Shown: positions 12,644 to 25,580 of the stretch, one piece after another | Layout of the letters: the number at the start of each line of letters is the position of its first letter | Position numbering within the stretch: position 1 is the first letter of the stretch | Origin: Azadirachta indica | Lineage: Eukaryota > Streptophyta > Magnoliopsida > Sapindales > Meliaceae | Reading direction: 5' to 3' | NCBI GenBank assembly: GCA_022749755.1 | Contig: CM040445.1 | Location: 6,221,182 to 6,285,181 of the forward strand | Length of the DNA: 64,000 nucleotides | Position numbers and translations under genes: made by a program | Notes under the pieces: model-generated | Databases searched by the model: none | What the model was told of the DNA's origin: nothing | What the model saw: only the letters and a program-made list of their open reading frames with translations

Positions 12644-15600
12644 ATGACGGAAGCTCTGAAACTCCCAATCATAGACCTGTCCTCTCCGGACCGCCTTTCC
12701 ACTGCCAAATCAATCCGCCAGGTTCTTTTCTTTCTTAACTCAACTCTCTCCATCCTCTTTGTAGTCGTTTCACTAGTTTCTGACTCACTTTCTTCATCAT
12801 ATGGTGATTAAGTTTTCCTTTCATGTTGTAATTCCAAGTGCCAGATCAGTTAATTAGTTGGTTTATGGTTGCAAAGGCTTGATTATGACTTTTTTCTATC
12901 TCAGGCATGTATAGATTATGGTTTCTTTTATCTAGTGAATCATGGGGTGCAGGAGGGCTTACTTTCACGAATGTTTAGTGAGAGTAGAAAAATTTTTCTC
13001 CCTTCCAGTGGAAGACAAAATGAAATTGGCACGCAAGGAAAATAGAGGTTATACCGCACTGTATGCTGAGAACCTTGACCCCACTTCAAGTTCTAAAGGT
13101 TGTTTTCACTCCCTGTCGCTGTCATGCTTTTTAATACAGCTTCTTTGGTGTCTGTATTTTGTGTTTTTTATTTTCTTTTCCTGCTTATGATTCCGCTGAA
13201 GGCTTATGTAGTCTATGCTGTGCATATGTAAAGACACCCCTGTCCCACGTTTTAAACTTCCCTTTTGTAGTTAGAATGGGATTCGATGATTGAATCCCTC
13301 CCATGCCTCGTTTGAGGCCCTAGATGAGTACTGCTGACAAGTTTTTCCAGTGATATTAGTGGGTTAGTGAGGATTTTCCACTTCATGTACTAATTTTCCA
13401 GAAAATGAGCCAAAAATGTGGTAGTTTGCTATTGAAAATGCATTTTAATCTTCTTTAATTTATTTGTTTAGTATAGTTCTCATTTCTTATCTATGAATGA
13501 ATTAGATGGTTGGCTTTGATGAGAATGATTTATGGCATGTACAAAAATTTCCTTTGCATACGTTTTCATTATATACGGTTGAGTGTTGTGACAATGAAAA
13601 TGATGTCAGAATTTATTATTTTTTATTGACCGGGGAACAGGTGACTCAAAAGAGAGCTTCTACGTTGGTCCTTTAGGGGGAACTCTTGCGAACCTGAATC
13701 AATGGCCCTCAGGAGGTATGTTTCTTATATGTATGAACATTTAATGCTTAAATGGCTATTATGATTTCATTTTCTATATTATAACATAATGATATGTGAA
13801 TCTAAATGGTAGCATTTACATCATATTGATATCCATTTCTCAAATTTTCTTAATTCGTCGGTTAACTTCTACTTTATGGTTTTCCATACATGATTCTTTG
13901 AGACAAAAAACTTAATTCTCAAATGATTGAGCAGTGGTTGGATGTTGTCTTGGTTAGGAAATTCCAGAAATTCTGCCATCTTGGAGATCCACAAATTGAG
14001 AATTACTATGAAAAAGTCATGTGAGTTTGATGAAAACTTGGCATTGAATTGCATGTTAGCTAGCATTTGTGTTGGTCAATGAAAATTTGACGAATGGTGA
14101 TTTAAGTTATTTATATATTTTCTTTTTGGTTGATGCTTATAATTTTAGATGTCTACTAATTTATAGTCATATTTTGGTATTTTACAGTTGATCAAGTGCT
14201 CTTACAATTATTTTCCAAGGAATATATTCCTGTTGACTGAATATGTCCTATGTGGAGGAAATTCAAAATTGTTTACTTGTGCCTTGGTCCTAGGTGCGAA
14301 CCAACCAAGGATGGAACCTCTAGGACAAGGGTATCCTGGGCAGACAACTTGCCATTATTGATTATGTGTTCCGTTGCATACTGTCCGTGTGCTCTTTCTG
14401 TTTGACTGTTTAAATGTCCTGGAGAACATCAAGTTGGTACAAGTTTAACATACTTTTACGTGGTGTTATATCTGTTGCCTCAGATCTGCTGGTAGAAGAT
14501 TACTCCATTTAATTGCTCTGGCTTTGAACTTGGATGAAGATTTCTTTGAGAAAGTGGGAGCCTTAGATGAACCCATGGCATTTCTCCGCCTGTTACACTA
14601 TCCAGGTATGGAGGCGCAATCTGGCTTCTTATATGTTTTGCCACTCGTGTATCATTTTTGGTTATTCATCTGTAGCTATTTGCTGTTATTTCGCACATTT
14701 GTCTTGCATACACAAAACAGACAAATATTGTGTTCTTCTGGTGCTTAGGCATCGCAAAAATGTGGCTGCTAGTTTCGCCTAGCAAAGTTATGATTTAATA
14801 TCATTTTATTTTCATATTTTGTTTTTTCAAGAATCAGTGATATTGTCTGCTAAAAGTGAATTCCACTAAAAAGGTGGAAGTAACTTTGGAGAAGCCCATA
14901 AAAGATATCAAGGCGGCCATCTTGAAGAGCCAAGTTTAGCATTATTATTAATATCTAATTGTAAAAAGGACTAAGTACAAAATAATGCTCCTGTAATCTG
15001 TTTCTACGCCTCGGCCCCACAAGAAATTCCCTTAGTTCAATCATCAATTGCCTAAAGGCTAAAATCTACTTTGTAATAGCATACGGAAAAGGCCTTTAGA
15101 AAGCCCTATATAGCCATTGTTGTGGTTCAACCTCAATGAGATATTCCAAAATTTTCAGAACATATGCCTTCATTTTGTGGTTCAACCTCCATGAGAAGTT
15201 CCAAGCTCTTCAAAACACAATGCCTTCATTTTTGTTTAATTATACAGAAAGTTTCATTCATCTGCATCTTTCTGAATTTGCATAGGTAGAAGAATACTTA
15301 ATATTAGAGTGTTGATCCTCAAATTAGAGCTTCTTTTTTTTTCCTTTGCAGCACAGCCTCTTAGAAGAAGGATTTGAATCCTAGTATCCTTTTAAGCATA
15401 TTTCACATTGAATGTAGCATGGACTGGTGTATGAAGGCATTGGTGAATTCTATTGAGCTCCTGCTGTAACAAATGAGCTAGGATATAACTGTATTTTAAC
15501 CTGCATCAAACTGAGCACCAATGTCTAGTCAGATTTTTGTTTAGTACAGTCATCCAATAAGGAGCTCGTATTTCTCTGGTTCTATTATGGACCGGATATA

Positions 15601-17489
15601 TTCTTTTGATCTCCAGGCCAAAAGAATCCAGACCCAAGTGGATCTAATTGATAGTATCCACAGGGCTGACTTTCACACTGTTATCCGTGGAGATCCCAAT
15701 ATTTGTTGATAATGCATCCTTTATTTCTGATTCCAGGTGAATTAGCTTCTTCTGATGAAGAAATATATGGTGCTTCTGCTCATTCAGATTATGGAATGAT
15801 CACTCTTCTAGCAACTGATGGTGTTCCAGGACTCCAGGCATGCTTGTTTTAACAAATTTTGAGTATCATAGCTTCTATTGTCAATGATTTTTCCCATATA
15901 AGTTTTCAGTCCTAACAGGTTTGCAGGGAGAAATTTAAGCAACCACGGTTATGGGAAGACGTACCAAATATCAATGGGTGAGTCCACGATAAATTGTTAA
16001 TATAGATGGAAAGTTATTTGGTATGAAGAGATCAAATCCCAGTAGCTATTTAGAAAGGTTTCAAATAGACAGTCAAATGAGAAAACAATCAAGTTAATAT
16101 CATTAATGGAGTTAGGAGTATGCTAAGATAATTTTGATTGTTGATATTGCACTTACATTTGAAGTATCTGTTTATTTTGATGTTTCTATACCATGATACT
16201 AATACATATTTGTCCTTGATTTGTCACTGATAGGGATTATATTTTTGTTATTATGGTCATTATTTGACGGTATATTGTTATTTCAACTTAAGGACTAATT
16301 ATCTGGATTTGCAGGGCATTCATTGTAAATATAGGGGACATGATGGAGAGGTGGACTAATTGTTTATTCCGGTAATTTATCATTCTTCTGCTTCAAACAG
16401 AATTTCATGTTTCACCCCCAAGTTATGATTCTTGCTTTAGGATCAAATGTTATAATGCTTTTATTTAACCAATGTTAATCCTGAACCGCTTCTTTTCTGA
16501 TGTTGGGTCTTATATCCTGACTTGTGTCCTCTATTTGTAGGTCGACCCTTCACAGAGTGATGCCAGCAGGACAAGAACGCTACTCTGTAATCATTTACTT
16601 GCTTTCCCAATTTGTTTGCTCATCTGATTCCTACGTCATTAAGTTTTCGGTAGTTAGGACTCTTATGGGTTATGAAGGATCCTAAGTTTCATGCATTTGA
16701 TATGTCAGTGGTTCAAACCTTTGTATTAGATCTGTTCCTCTTTTCTTAAATTCAACAGGGAGAGCACTAAATTTAGCAATACTCATTGAATAATATGTGA
16801 CCAATGTGAGTTATTTGATGGTTAGATGAACATGTCAGTTTTAAAGGTTTCATAGAGACTCTAGGATCTTAAGTTGTTGGATATTTCAAATAAGTTGTAA
16901 TTTATATGTAAAATAAAAAATGGTAGCTTTCTTTCATTATGAAATCCATCCTGTTGAACAAGGTGGCTGCTGGAAACAGGCATGTTGGATGAAGGATGGT
17001 AAAAAAATTTGTAGCCTGCAACAAATGATATTGTTCCAAAAGCTACAAAAAGTTTGCTGAGTGCTGTTGCACGCCTATAATAACCACATTGAAGCATTTT
17101 CATTTTCAATGTCCAAAAATGTCCTCGCTATATGATTCAGCTCTTTCTTGTCAAGGAAGTTGATCAGCAGTTTTTTGAATTACAGGCGGCATTCTTTCTC
17201 GATCCCAACAGTGAGTGTGTAGTGGAATGCTTGAACAGTTGCTGCAGTGAATCATGTCCTCCAAGGTATATATGACTATCTACTCCAGTTTGCTACAAAA
17301 AGTGCTAGTGGTATCTTCTTAAGATTTCTGCTATAAGGGTTTTTACAGAATGCTGGATAAGGATTACAGCAAGAATCTACCGTCAAAGATTATTAAAGAG
17401 AACGTTTATGGCTTTGTTGGTACAGATTTGCTCCAATCTGCAGTGGGGACTACCTTAAAGAGAGGTTCAGGCTTACATATGGCTCATAG
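12644..17489 (+). CDS. 2-oxoglutarate/Fe(II)-dependent dioxygenase (two apparent +1 frameshifts)
   Basis: Eleven exons: 12644-12721, 12905-13098, 13641-13715, 13968-14020, 14484-14605, 15737-15837, 15919-15977, 16315-16371, 16541-16586, 17186-17265, 17426-17489, about 308 residues. It starts with a short PIIDLSS segment, the usual N-terminal mark of the family. The HxD iron motif (H-S-D) is at 15781-15789, the distal iron histidine (LHRV) at 16551-16553, and the 2OG-binding R-Y-S at 16578-16586. The tail, with SGDY near its start and LTYGS at its end, resembles the many-exon plant group of At3g50210/At3g49630; the substrate is unknown. The intron after exon 6 uses GC (15838-15839) as donor. 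Exon 2 has one base too many at an A5 run (12988-12992) and exon 4 at an A3 run (13993-13995). As written the protein is truncated; all other phases agree, so this is either a young pseudogene or sequence error. Confidence 0.75.
15121..15231 (+). repeat. Tandem duplication of ~56 bp in a dioxygenase intron
   Basis: Two adjacent copies (15121-15175, 15176-15231) each starting TGTGGTTCAACCTC and ending in TGCCTTCATTT, with scattered differences. They lie in the long intron after exon 5, next to sequence (about 14930-15110) that may be an old transposon remnant. Confidence 0.7.
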
Positions 17490-18153
17490 GGTGAGTACCA
17501 CTACTAGATGATGTCATCAATGGCTCGTAGAATTGGCTACAAAGTCATTATATGCACATTTTAAGTCTTTAGGACTATACTCTCTACTACCAATACCATC
17601 CCTGTTACACATGCAAGTATATTTTAAGTGATAATGATAAACATTTCATGACGATCTTTTTTTTTGTTGGGTGTATTTATATGTTGGAACATGTAGTGTA
17701 TCTGTTTGTACTGGTAACAATAATCATAAAGGTTTGGTGTTTCGCGATTGAAGTTTTATTCACGTCTAAAATTATTTTTTTTTTTAAATTGCTTATACTA
17801 CAAATGTTATAAAATTTTTGATAATATAAAAAATTAATATTATAAGAGAAATATTAAATATGCTAAAATTGTGATATAAATTAGTATCTAATTAAAGATT
17901 GCAAAGGAAACATAGATGGGTCCGTGTACATTATAATATACTTGTGTCTATATGATCTATCAATTTCTACTTGGGAAATTTACATATGCACTCGCGAAGT
18001 AAGTTTGGAAAATCGGTAATACCCCGTGGAGTTTGGGTTAGAGCAAAATGATAACAGTTAACACTCTAAATGGAGGAGGAATTTATTGATTCTTCAAATT
18101 TCGAGGGCATAAGTCAGATTTCCCAAAATTTAGGAGTATGTATAATTTTTTTT
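17490..18153. other. Dioxygenase 3' flank with a possible small MITE
   Basis: AT-rich 3' flank. Within it, 17973-18124 (152 bp) begins GGGAAATTTACATATGCACTCG and ends in a fair inverted copy, CGAGGGCATAAGTCAGATTTCCC. That would fit a miniature inverted-repeat element, but no clear target duplication is visible. Confidence 0.4.
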
Positions 18154-18163
18154 TATTTTATTA

Positions 18164-19477
18164 GGGATAACGACGAATATTGTTTACCTTAAGTAGATAT
18201 TCTTTAATATTTGAGAAAAAACAGATACTATTTAACGTTTGGATAAATAAATAAATACTCTTTTAATTTTTATTTTTTTAATTGACTATTTAGCTTAATA
18301 TTATTTGTGTCGGTAATTTTTTATATAATAATAATATTATATATATTTTATTTAATCATAATATTTTATTCTTTATTTTAATATTTTTTATAATATATTT
18401 TTTTAACTATGACAATTTAATTTTTATTAATATTTTTTTATAGTATACACAAGATTAAATAAATTTTTTAATTTATTATTTTAATAAAAAAATTTAAAAA
18501 ATACAATTATTAAAAAAATTTAAAAAATACAATTATTTTAAAAATTCAAATAATGAGTTAAATCATATTGATATGCTAAAATATTTTTAACCATATTTTT
18601 TCACTTTTATAATAATAATTTAATATTTAATTATTAAAAAATTTAATTAAAATATTTTTTAACATTTTATTTTTACATGTAATTATTTATTTAAAAATTA
18701 TATTACATTCATTATATTTTTTTAAAAATAAATGAAAATATAAAAAAAAAAATATAAAAAATAAGTACATGTTATATATATTACAAATAAAAATAATCAA
18801 AAGTTTTTTTTTTCTATTTTTTAGATAAAATTAAATTATATTAGTTAATAAGAATATAAAATATATCTAATTACTAATTCTATTAACGAATAATACTAAA
18901 TTTTTTCTTTTCTTTACTTTTTTATTTATATTTTTATTATTTTTCTCAAGAAAATATAATAAATTTAATATAATCTTTTAAATAAAAATATTAATATAAG
19001 AATAAAATATTAAAATACGTTTCAAAATTTTTTTAATAATTAAATATCAAATTTATTGCAAAAAAAATATAAATATTTTAATATAAATTTAATTTAACTC
19101 ATTGTTTAACTTTTTTTAATAATATTTTTTTCTAAATTTTTTATTGAAATAAAAAATTAAAAATGTATTTAATTTTAAGTATATTATAAAAAAAATATTA
19201 AATATGGGATTAAATTGTTATACTTAAAAGAAAGTATATTGTGAAAAATATTAAAATAGAAAATAAAATATTATAATTAAATGAAATATATATCATATTG
19301 TTATTATATAAAATATTAGAAATATAAATGATAATAAATTAAAAAGTCAACTAATGAAAATAAAAGTCGAGAGTATTTACTTATTTATCTAAATATTAAG
19401 AGGTATTTGTCATTTATCAAATGTTAGAGGAGTTTCTGTTTATGAAAATAAATATTAGGACTATATGTCATTATCCC
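18164..19477. mobile_element. Non-autonomous Mutator-like element with long TIRs
   Basis: A 1,314-bp, extremely AT-rich element. Its left end GGGATAACGAC and right end (reverse complement GGGATAATGAC) open imperfect inverted repeats of roughly 110 bp. Both arms share the inner block AGATAAATAAGTAAATACTC or close variants. Ten-base flanks TATTTTATTA (18154-18163) and TATTTCATTA (19478-19487) match at nine positions, as expected for the 9-10 bp target duplications of Mutator elements. No transposase frame is present, so it would depend on an autonomous relative. The short ORFs inside are random. Confidence 0.7.
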
Positions 19478-19487
19478 TATTTCATTA

Positions 19488-21748
19488 TTTTAAAATTTTT
19501 TTTGGTTATATACCTCAAAATTTTAGTATAGTGATAGAAGAACATGTTGGGAACCCTTTTAAAAGATTTGTATGAAAATTGAAAAACCAAATGCTGAATG
19601 AAATGGTTTAGAAATCCAGTGTTAATAAAGAACACGCATCAACCGACCACTGAATAGTTATATAATAAGTGTTGAATGGGTATACTAATCATAGAATTTG
19701 TGATTGACCTTGACCAATCCCTAACGTACTCTTGTTTTTATGCGGCAGTTTTCCCAAGTCAAAGGATGTGTGCATCACGAACACGGACACGTGGCGCAAC
19801 ACTAGGTGGAGAAGGACACTCGTTTCTTTTGCAAAGAGTCTCCCTGACGTGGACGACTGAAACGTGTAAAGAAAACACGTCAACCGAGGCTTCTTTTATT
19901 TCTCCCAATTCAACCTTAACAATCGGACAGAACAGGACAACTTCTTCTTGTTGGCTTTTGCCATTTTTTTATTGAATTTCCACCGCACATCTGTCTTAGA
20001 TGTATTTATCACGTGGTCACCTCCCTTCTATTTATATATAAATATATATTAAAAAGAAGTCTACCCATGTTGTGGATCGTCTTTCTCTCCTTTTTACACA
20101 TGCCATCCATATTAATAGAAGACACGTTTTCCATTTTTTTGCCCTTTTTATTTCAGACAAACAAAATTGTTTATATTTTAATTTTTCATCAATAAAGAGG
20201 GCGGTATCACATTTTTAATTAATTATAATACATTTTAAATATGTACAATCATTAAAATATTCATTATCAATTATTTTTTAATGTTTTCTTATTTAAATTT
20301 CGTGATTTTTAAGTTAGAGTTATGATAAATTTAAATTATCAGATGCTAAACATGTAAAATCAGTATACGTAAGTCATTGATTGTTATTAAAAATTAAGTA
20401 TCTGAAATTATATGTAAACACCCATATAAATACTCCAAATCAACGGGAATGCATGATAGGGGATATACTTTTGACTGTTCGATGGGGGCCCCACTAGTTT
20501 AAAACGAACGGACAAGAGAAAACAAAAAAAAAAAAATGCCTGATTTGGGGATAAGATGAATAAGTTTATATTATAATCCGGGGTCGTACGATAAGATATG
20601 ATAGATGCCATTATACGCTAGAATATGCCGTACCTTACTCGTCTTAAAAAGCAGTCCCACCTCCACTAGCTTTAGATTTAGACCAAGATTTGCCTTTATG
20701 CATGCCCCCAACGACGTCCCCATTACCGTCCACGTGTCCTACTGAATCTCCCTATGCCTATCCCTACAACGTTTATAAATTATTTATTTCTCTCACGCCA
20801 CGCCTTTAATTTTCAATATTCTCAAAATTCTCAAGCAGTGTGGACCCTTTAATCTATTTATGAACGGTCTCAAATCGACTAACGATGTCATAGTATACCA
20901 AATTTATTTCGAATTTTTATAAGACAAAAAAATATTTGATATAATTGATAAATTAATTATATTAAAATTCCAATGGATTTTGCTCTCCAAGAAAACTAAT
21001 AAGAGGAGAAAAATTAACCTATAAGTTGTGCAAAAATTAAAACAAATTTTGACTCAAAACTTCCATCCTTAGAAATTGCTCAACCGTACCTCCGCCAACC
21101 AGTAATTTGTTTTTTATTAAAAAAATAATTATTTAATTGCACTAATATCAACGCTAAATATAATTTTTTTTTTACAGTTAGTGTAATTCAAAAAATTTAT
21201 AAGAACGAATCACTTTATTATAAATATATAAGAATCCATAATTTCAGTTATTGGCGATGATTATTCCCCTTTATCCATACGTTTATCTAAATTACATTAA
21301 AAAAAAAATTAAGATTAAAAAGAAAAAAAAAAAAAGACGTTATCTTGTTCATTACGCAGGTCGTGGGCCCGATGCCTAATTCGTAGTAAATGGGAAACAC
21401 AAGTTGGGACCATCACTATTCGTAAGTGAAAACAGATCGTTTGACCAAAAGGAAATGAACGACCAACAAGCAAACAAATCAGCTAACAGCTCAACCTGCG
21501 AAACACTCGATAATTTCCCCTTATCCGTAATATTCCCAACCTAACTCTACAGTTTATATATATATATATAGAGGTATCGTTCCCGTTTCTAACTCCTCTC
21601 TTTCCCATCTGCGGAAAATAAGAAAAACAAAACCTAATCTTACTCGGATAATGTAATAATTCGGAGCCTCCAAATCCGAATCCGTATTAGGAAATATCAC
21701 AGCCCAAATCCAACTTTATCCGATCCGATTACCTGTACCCGAACTGAA
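19488..21748 (+). promoter_or_regulatory. Upstream region of the MYB gene
   Basis: No gene is seen; the open frame at 19676-19975 has no recognisable family. ACGT-core elements cluster at the far end: GACACGTGGC (19786-19795), TGACGTGG (19845-19852), CACGTGG (20010-20016) and CCACGTGT (20730-20737), the G-box/ABRE type bound by bZIP factors. GATAAG I-boxes lie at 20550-20555 and 20590-20595, and TATCCA at 21272-21277; these motifs are reported targets of this MYB class. A TATATATATA stretch at about 21553-21570 is the likely TATA box, which would put the transcript start near 21590. Confidence 0.5.
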
Positions 21749-24083
21749 ATGACGCGGCGGTGCTCGCATTGCAGCCACAATGGCCACAATTCCCGGACTT
21801 GCCCAAACCGCGGGGTCAAGATCTTCGGGGTCCGATTGACCGACTGTTCGATCCGGAAGAGTGCTAGTATGGGCAATCTCAGCCACTATGCTGGTTCCAC
21901 TTCCGGTCATAATAACAATAACGTGTCTAACAATCCGGGTTCACCCGTTGAGGCGCCGGATCACGCTGACGGCTACGCTTCAGAGGACTTTGTTCCCGGG
22001 TCTTCGTCAAGTCGCGAACGGAAAAAAGGTTTGAATTTTCTTATTTTAATTTTATTTTTATATTTGGCTATGCTTTGATTTTTGGTTATTTTACTGTATC
22101 TATGGGTTTATGGCGTGGATTTAAGATCGATTTTTTTTTTATTTTCTGTTAGGTAGTTGCGTTAAAAATATTTGTAGTTGGTAGTTTAATAAAATCTGTT
22201 TTGAGTTAAACACATGTAAGGACGAAAGGAACGTTTGATTTATCCAAGAAGGGAAGTTTTCTAAAGTACAATAAAGCATTAGTTTACCATTCACAGGGTT
22301 TCAAGTGGTTCGAATACTTGTTTGCTAAATTGGTTTTGGTTAGCTAGCAACTTGTATTATGATACTTTTGTATCTAGGCTGTTTATTTTCTAAAATAAAT
22401 TAAGGGCGTGGAATTTGGTAGAGAAGTGCAATTAGAGGCTTTTGTGGGAAGGCTATGGACTAGCATCTTTGATTTCAATCAATTCCAAATCTAGATCCCC
22501 AATTCGGTGCTATGAAAGATAGTGGGGAAATCAAAATGAATGATCGGTGAACGTCCACATGTCAAGTTAAACCAACTTAAGAATCATCATCCATCAATAG
22601 GATTGATTTAGAGCAGGGTTTTGCTCTGATTTGGTTTTAAAGAGAAAGGAATGAAATTACAGAATTGACTGTCTAGTATAAAACTCTTCCCTGTTCTAAA
22701 AATGATGTTCTAAATGCTGGCTAAGTTATGAAGCCGTTACTTGGACCCCATTAGGTTCCTATATCCTTATATCTTGTTCTTGCATTGCATATGAATATTT
22801 ATCTTGTGCATGGCTTATAATTTTTTTGGCAGGTGTTCCATGGACTGAAGAGGAACATAGGATGTTTCTACTTGGCCTACAGAAGCTTGGCAAAGGTGAT
22901 TGGCGTGGAATTGCACGCAATTATGTGGTATCTAGAACACCTACACAAGTTGCCAGTCATGCTCAGAAATATTTCATCAGGCAAAGCAATGTGTCTAGGA
23001 GAAAAAGACGTTCCAGCCTGTTTGATATCGTTGCAGATGAAGTTAGTATTCTATCCCCCTTTCTTTCTGCCTTTTGTATGCATTGATGAGATTGTATAAA
23101 TGCATGCATGTTTTCCTACGTGCACCTATGTGAAGAATTACTGCATAATGCCTATACCTGGTTGTGGTAGTATTGTTACACAGATCTTTGCTTTCTGAAA
23201 GGAGGGTTATTCTGATTTTGATCCACCGCAACTGTTAAGGCATAACCATAGCTGGGCATGTAATATGTTTGGCATGCTTATTTGTTCTTGAATTTGATGG
23301 TGAAGACTCCATGACCACTGGATAATTTGAATTCTAAATCCTCTTTACATGTATCACTGGTTCTGATAACTTTTTGGTTACTGTTGGCATAGGAGATTTG
23401 TTGCTATGTGTATTCAAATGCATGTTCATTTGTTTTTTGTTGGACTTGTCAAAATGAGAGAGTTTCCCCTCTGGCTCTTTATCCATGCCCATGTAAACCA
23501 TATATTAATGCTTTGAAATCATTCCCCCTAATGTCTGGTTGTTAAAATTGTTGGTGTCTTTCACTATTTGCAGCCAGTTGACGCTCCGGTAGCATCACAG
23601 GAATTATTCTCTCCTAACCAGCTGCAGGGTGATACACAAAGCAATAACCCACTCCCTGCTCCTACTGCTTTGGATGAAGAATGTGAATCAATGGATTCTA
23701 CTAACTCCAATGATGGAGAGCCAGCCCCTGCAAAGCCAGAAAGCATGGAATCCTGCGTTCCAATGATATATCCAGCTTATGTCTCACCATTCTTTCCATT
23801 TTCTTTTCCATTTTGGTCGGGGTACAATACAGAGCCAATGACACGAAAGGAAACTCATGAAGTGCTCAAGCCTACAGCAGTACATTCAAAAAGCCCGATT
23901 AATGTTGATGAACTGGTTGGTATGTCGCAATTGAGTTTGGGAGAATCTATAGGTCAGACAGGTCCATCTTCTCTCTCATTGAAACTACTTGAAGGGTCAT
24001 CCAGGCAGTCAGCTTTTCATGCAAATCCAGCATCTGGCAGTTCTGGTATGAATTCGGGCAGCAATCCTATCCATGCAGTCTAA
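21749..24083 (+). CDS. Single-repeat MYB transcription factor, KUA1/MYBS3 type (SHAQKYF class)
   Basis: Three exons, 21749-22028, 22833-23041 and 23574-24083, 332 residues with all phases agreeing. The N terminus has a CCHC zinc knuckle (C5, C8, H13, C18). Next comes KIFGVRL (24-30), close to the R/KLFGV repression motif. The MYB repeat runs from about residue 94 to 141 and ends in SHAQKYF (135-141). LSLKL (297-301) fits an LxLxL EAR repression motif. Family members are nuclear repressors: rice MYBS3 acts on TATCCA elements of alpha-amylase genes in sugar signalling, and Arabidopsis KUA1/MYBH promotes cell expansion by repressing peroxidase genes. Both repression motifs are present, so a repressor role is likely. 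The start is the first ATG after a long 5' UTR and immediately precedes the zinc knuckle. Which of the two homologues is the true orthologue is not settled here. Confidence 0.92.
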
Positions 24084-25580
24084 GGAAGGGCTGGCTTTTG
24101 CTGTGATTGAAGGTGTTGGGTAGCTGCATGTTGATGAAGAGCTCAACATTTTACTGTTAATACAAAGACTAATAATGTGATGTTGGATTTGGGTTGAGTC
24201 ATATATTTTCTCTATGGAATATTTACCATAATAAGGTGGTTGTTTGTTAGTATCATTAACTTAATTCAGTTTTAGCCCTTAAGTGTAGGTTGTAGCATCT
24301 CGCTAGAAATTATTTGAATCTTTTAACAATTTGGGTTTGTCTTGAATTATTAGTTCTCTCTTCAATTTCCTTCCTAATCGGGCAATACTCTAGCAGTGGG
24401 TTAGTGATCAGTCTCAATGCTCTCTACGGATGCAACCAAACATTTTTGTTACAGATTGTAACAATGGGATGCAGAGGGTTTGATGCTCTTTTTTGTGCAA
24501 TCCTTGATTGGTTCATCTTTCCTTTCCTTTCCTTTCCTTTCCAATTTTATTCCACGCTGTATTGTTGACTTCGCATATCCAGTAAAGCATTGAAGAGTCT
24601 ATCATCTGCGGTAAAAAAAGCAGCCACATGGAACCATATGAGTTATTGCAGCTGATATAAAACACCCTTCGAAAATCATCTCAAAACCCATTTTGTCAAT
24701 TACTCCATTAAAATACTTTAAAATTATATTAACTCTTCTAACATCTTTCTTTTTCAATTACAAGAATAATAATCATAGCACTTCACCCCATTTCTTCATC
24801 AAACTCAAATATCAATAACGATGCTGTATTTCTGAAGAATTTCAGTCCCAATAAATGGTTTGTACTGCGGGGGCTGATGAAGATCATACCAGAGAAGCTG
24901 AAGCATTGATGATGTGCTTGTACTCCATGATGCGAAATTGCTTCATTAATTACTAATTAATGAACATATTATTTAGACTACAACAAGAAAAGAGAATCAT
25001 TAAATCTCTCTTTTTGATCAACTTAGCTTTTACGTGCATTGATTGACTTTTTCCCTGTCAGACAAAGGTCTCATTCTCACATCATGGAATTTGAACTATA
25101 AATATGTTTAATTATCTTAGGTAGGCTTTGACAAATAATATATCATGATTATTTCAGTTAATTTCTACTCTCACAATAAGTTTTCAAATAAAACTCATTC
25201 AAATTTATTTTTAAAAATTAAATAAATATTCTAAAATTAAATTAGAATTTAAAGGAGAAAATGCTCCTCCTGGTTGGTGAGGATTAAAAATTGAAGGGAA
25301 TAACAAATCATGGACATGACATATGTAGGAGCGTAAAGGGCATTGGATTTAATTACATAAATCATTATTACTATTATTATTTACTAGCATTATTTAAGAT
25401 TTTCTGTTGGAAACAAGTAATTTATAAAATAATTGAGATTAAAATTATATTAATTATTTCAAAAGGAGTTTTATGATAATTTCAGAGCCAGAGGGAGGGG
25501 TGTAGTAACAGAAGCCCAGTTCATCAACACAAGCAAATGAATCAGATACTAGAGACAACGGCAATAAGAGAAGCATAAAC
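24084..25580. other. MYB 3' UTR and intergenic DNA
   Basis: MYB 3' UTR followed by AT-rich spacer. A CCTTT pentanucleotide repeat lies at about 24519-24542. The O-fucosyltransferase 5' region occupies the end. No gene is supported; the open frame at 24314-24568 is hydrophobic by composition only. Confidence 0.4.

Noticed and set aside
19676..19975. 99-residue open frame upstream of the MYB
   Set aside because: No family resemblance, no splice context, low-complexity composition; better read as part of a regulatory region.
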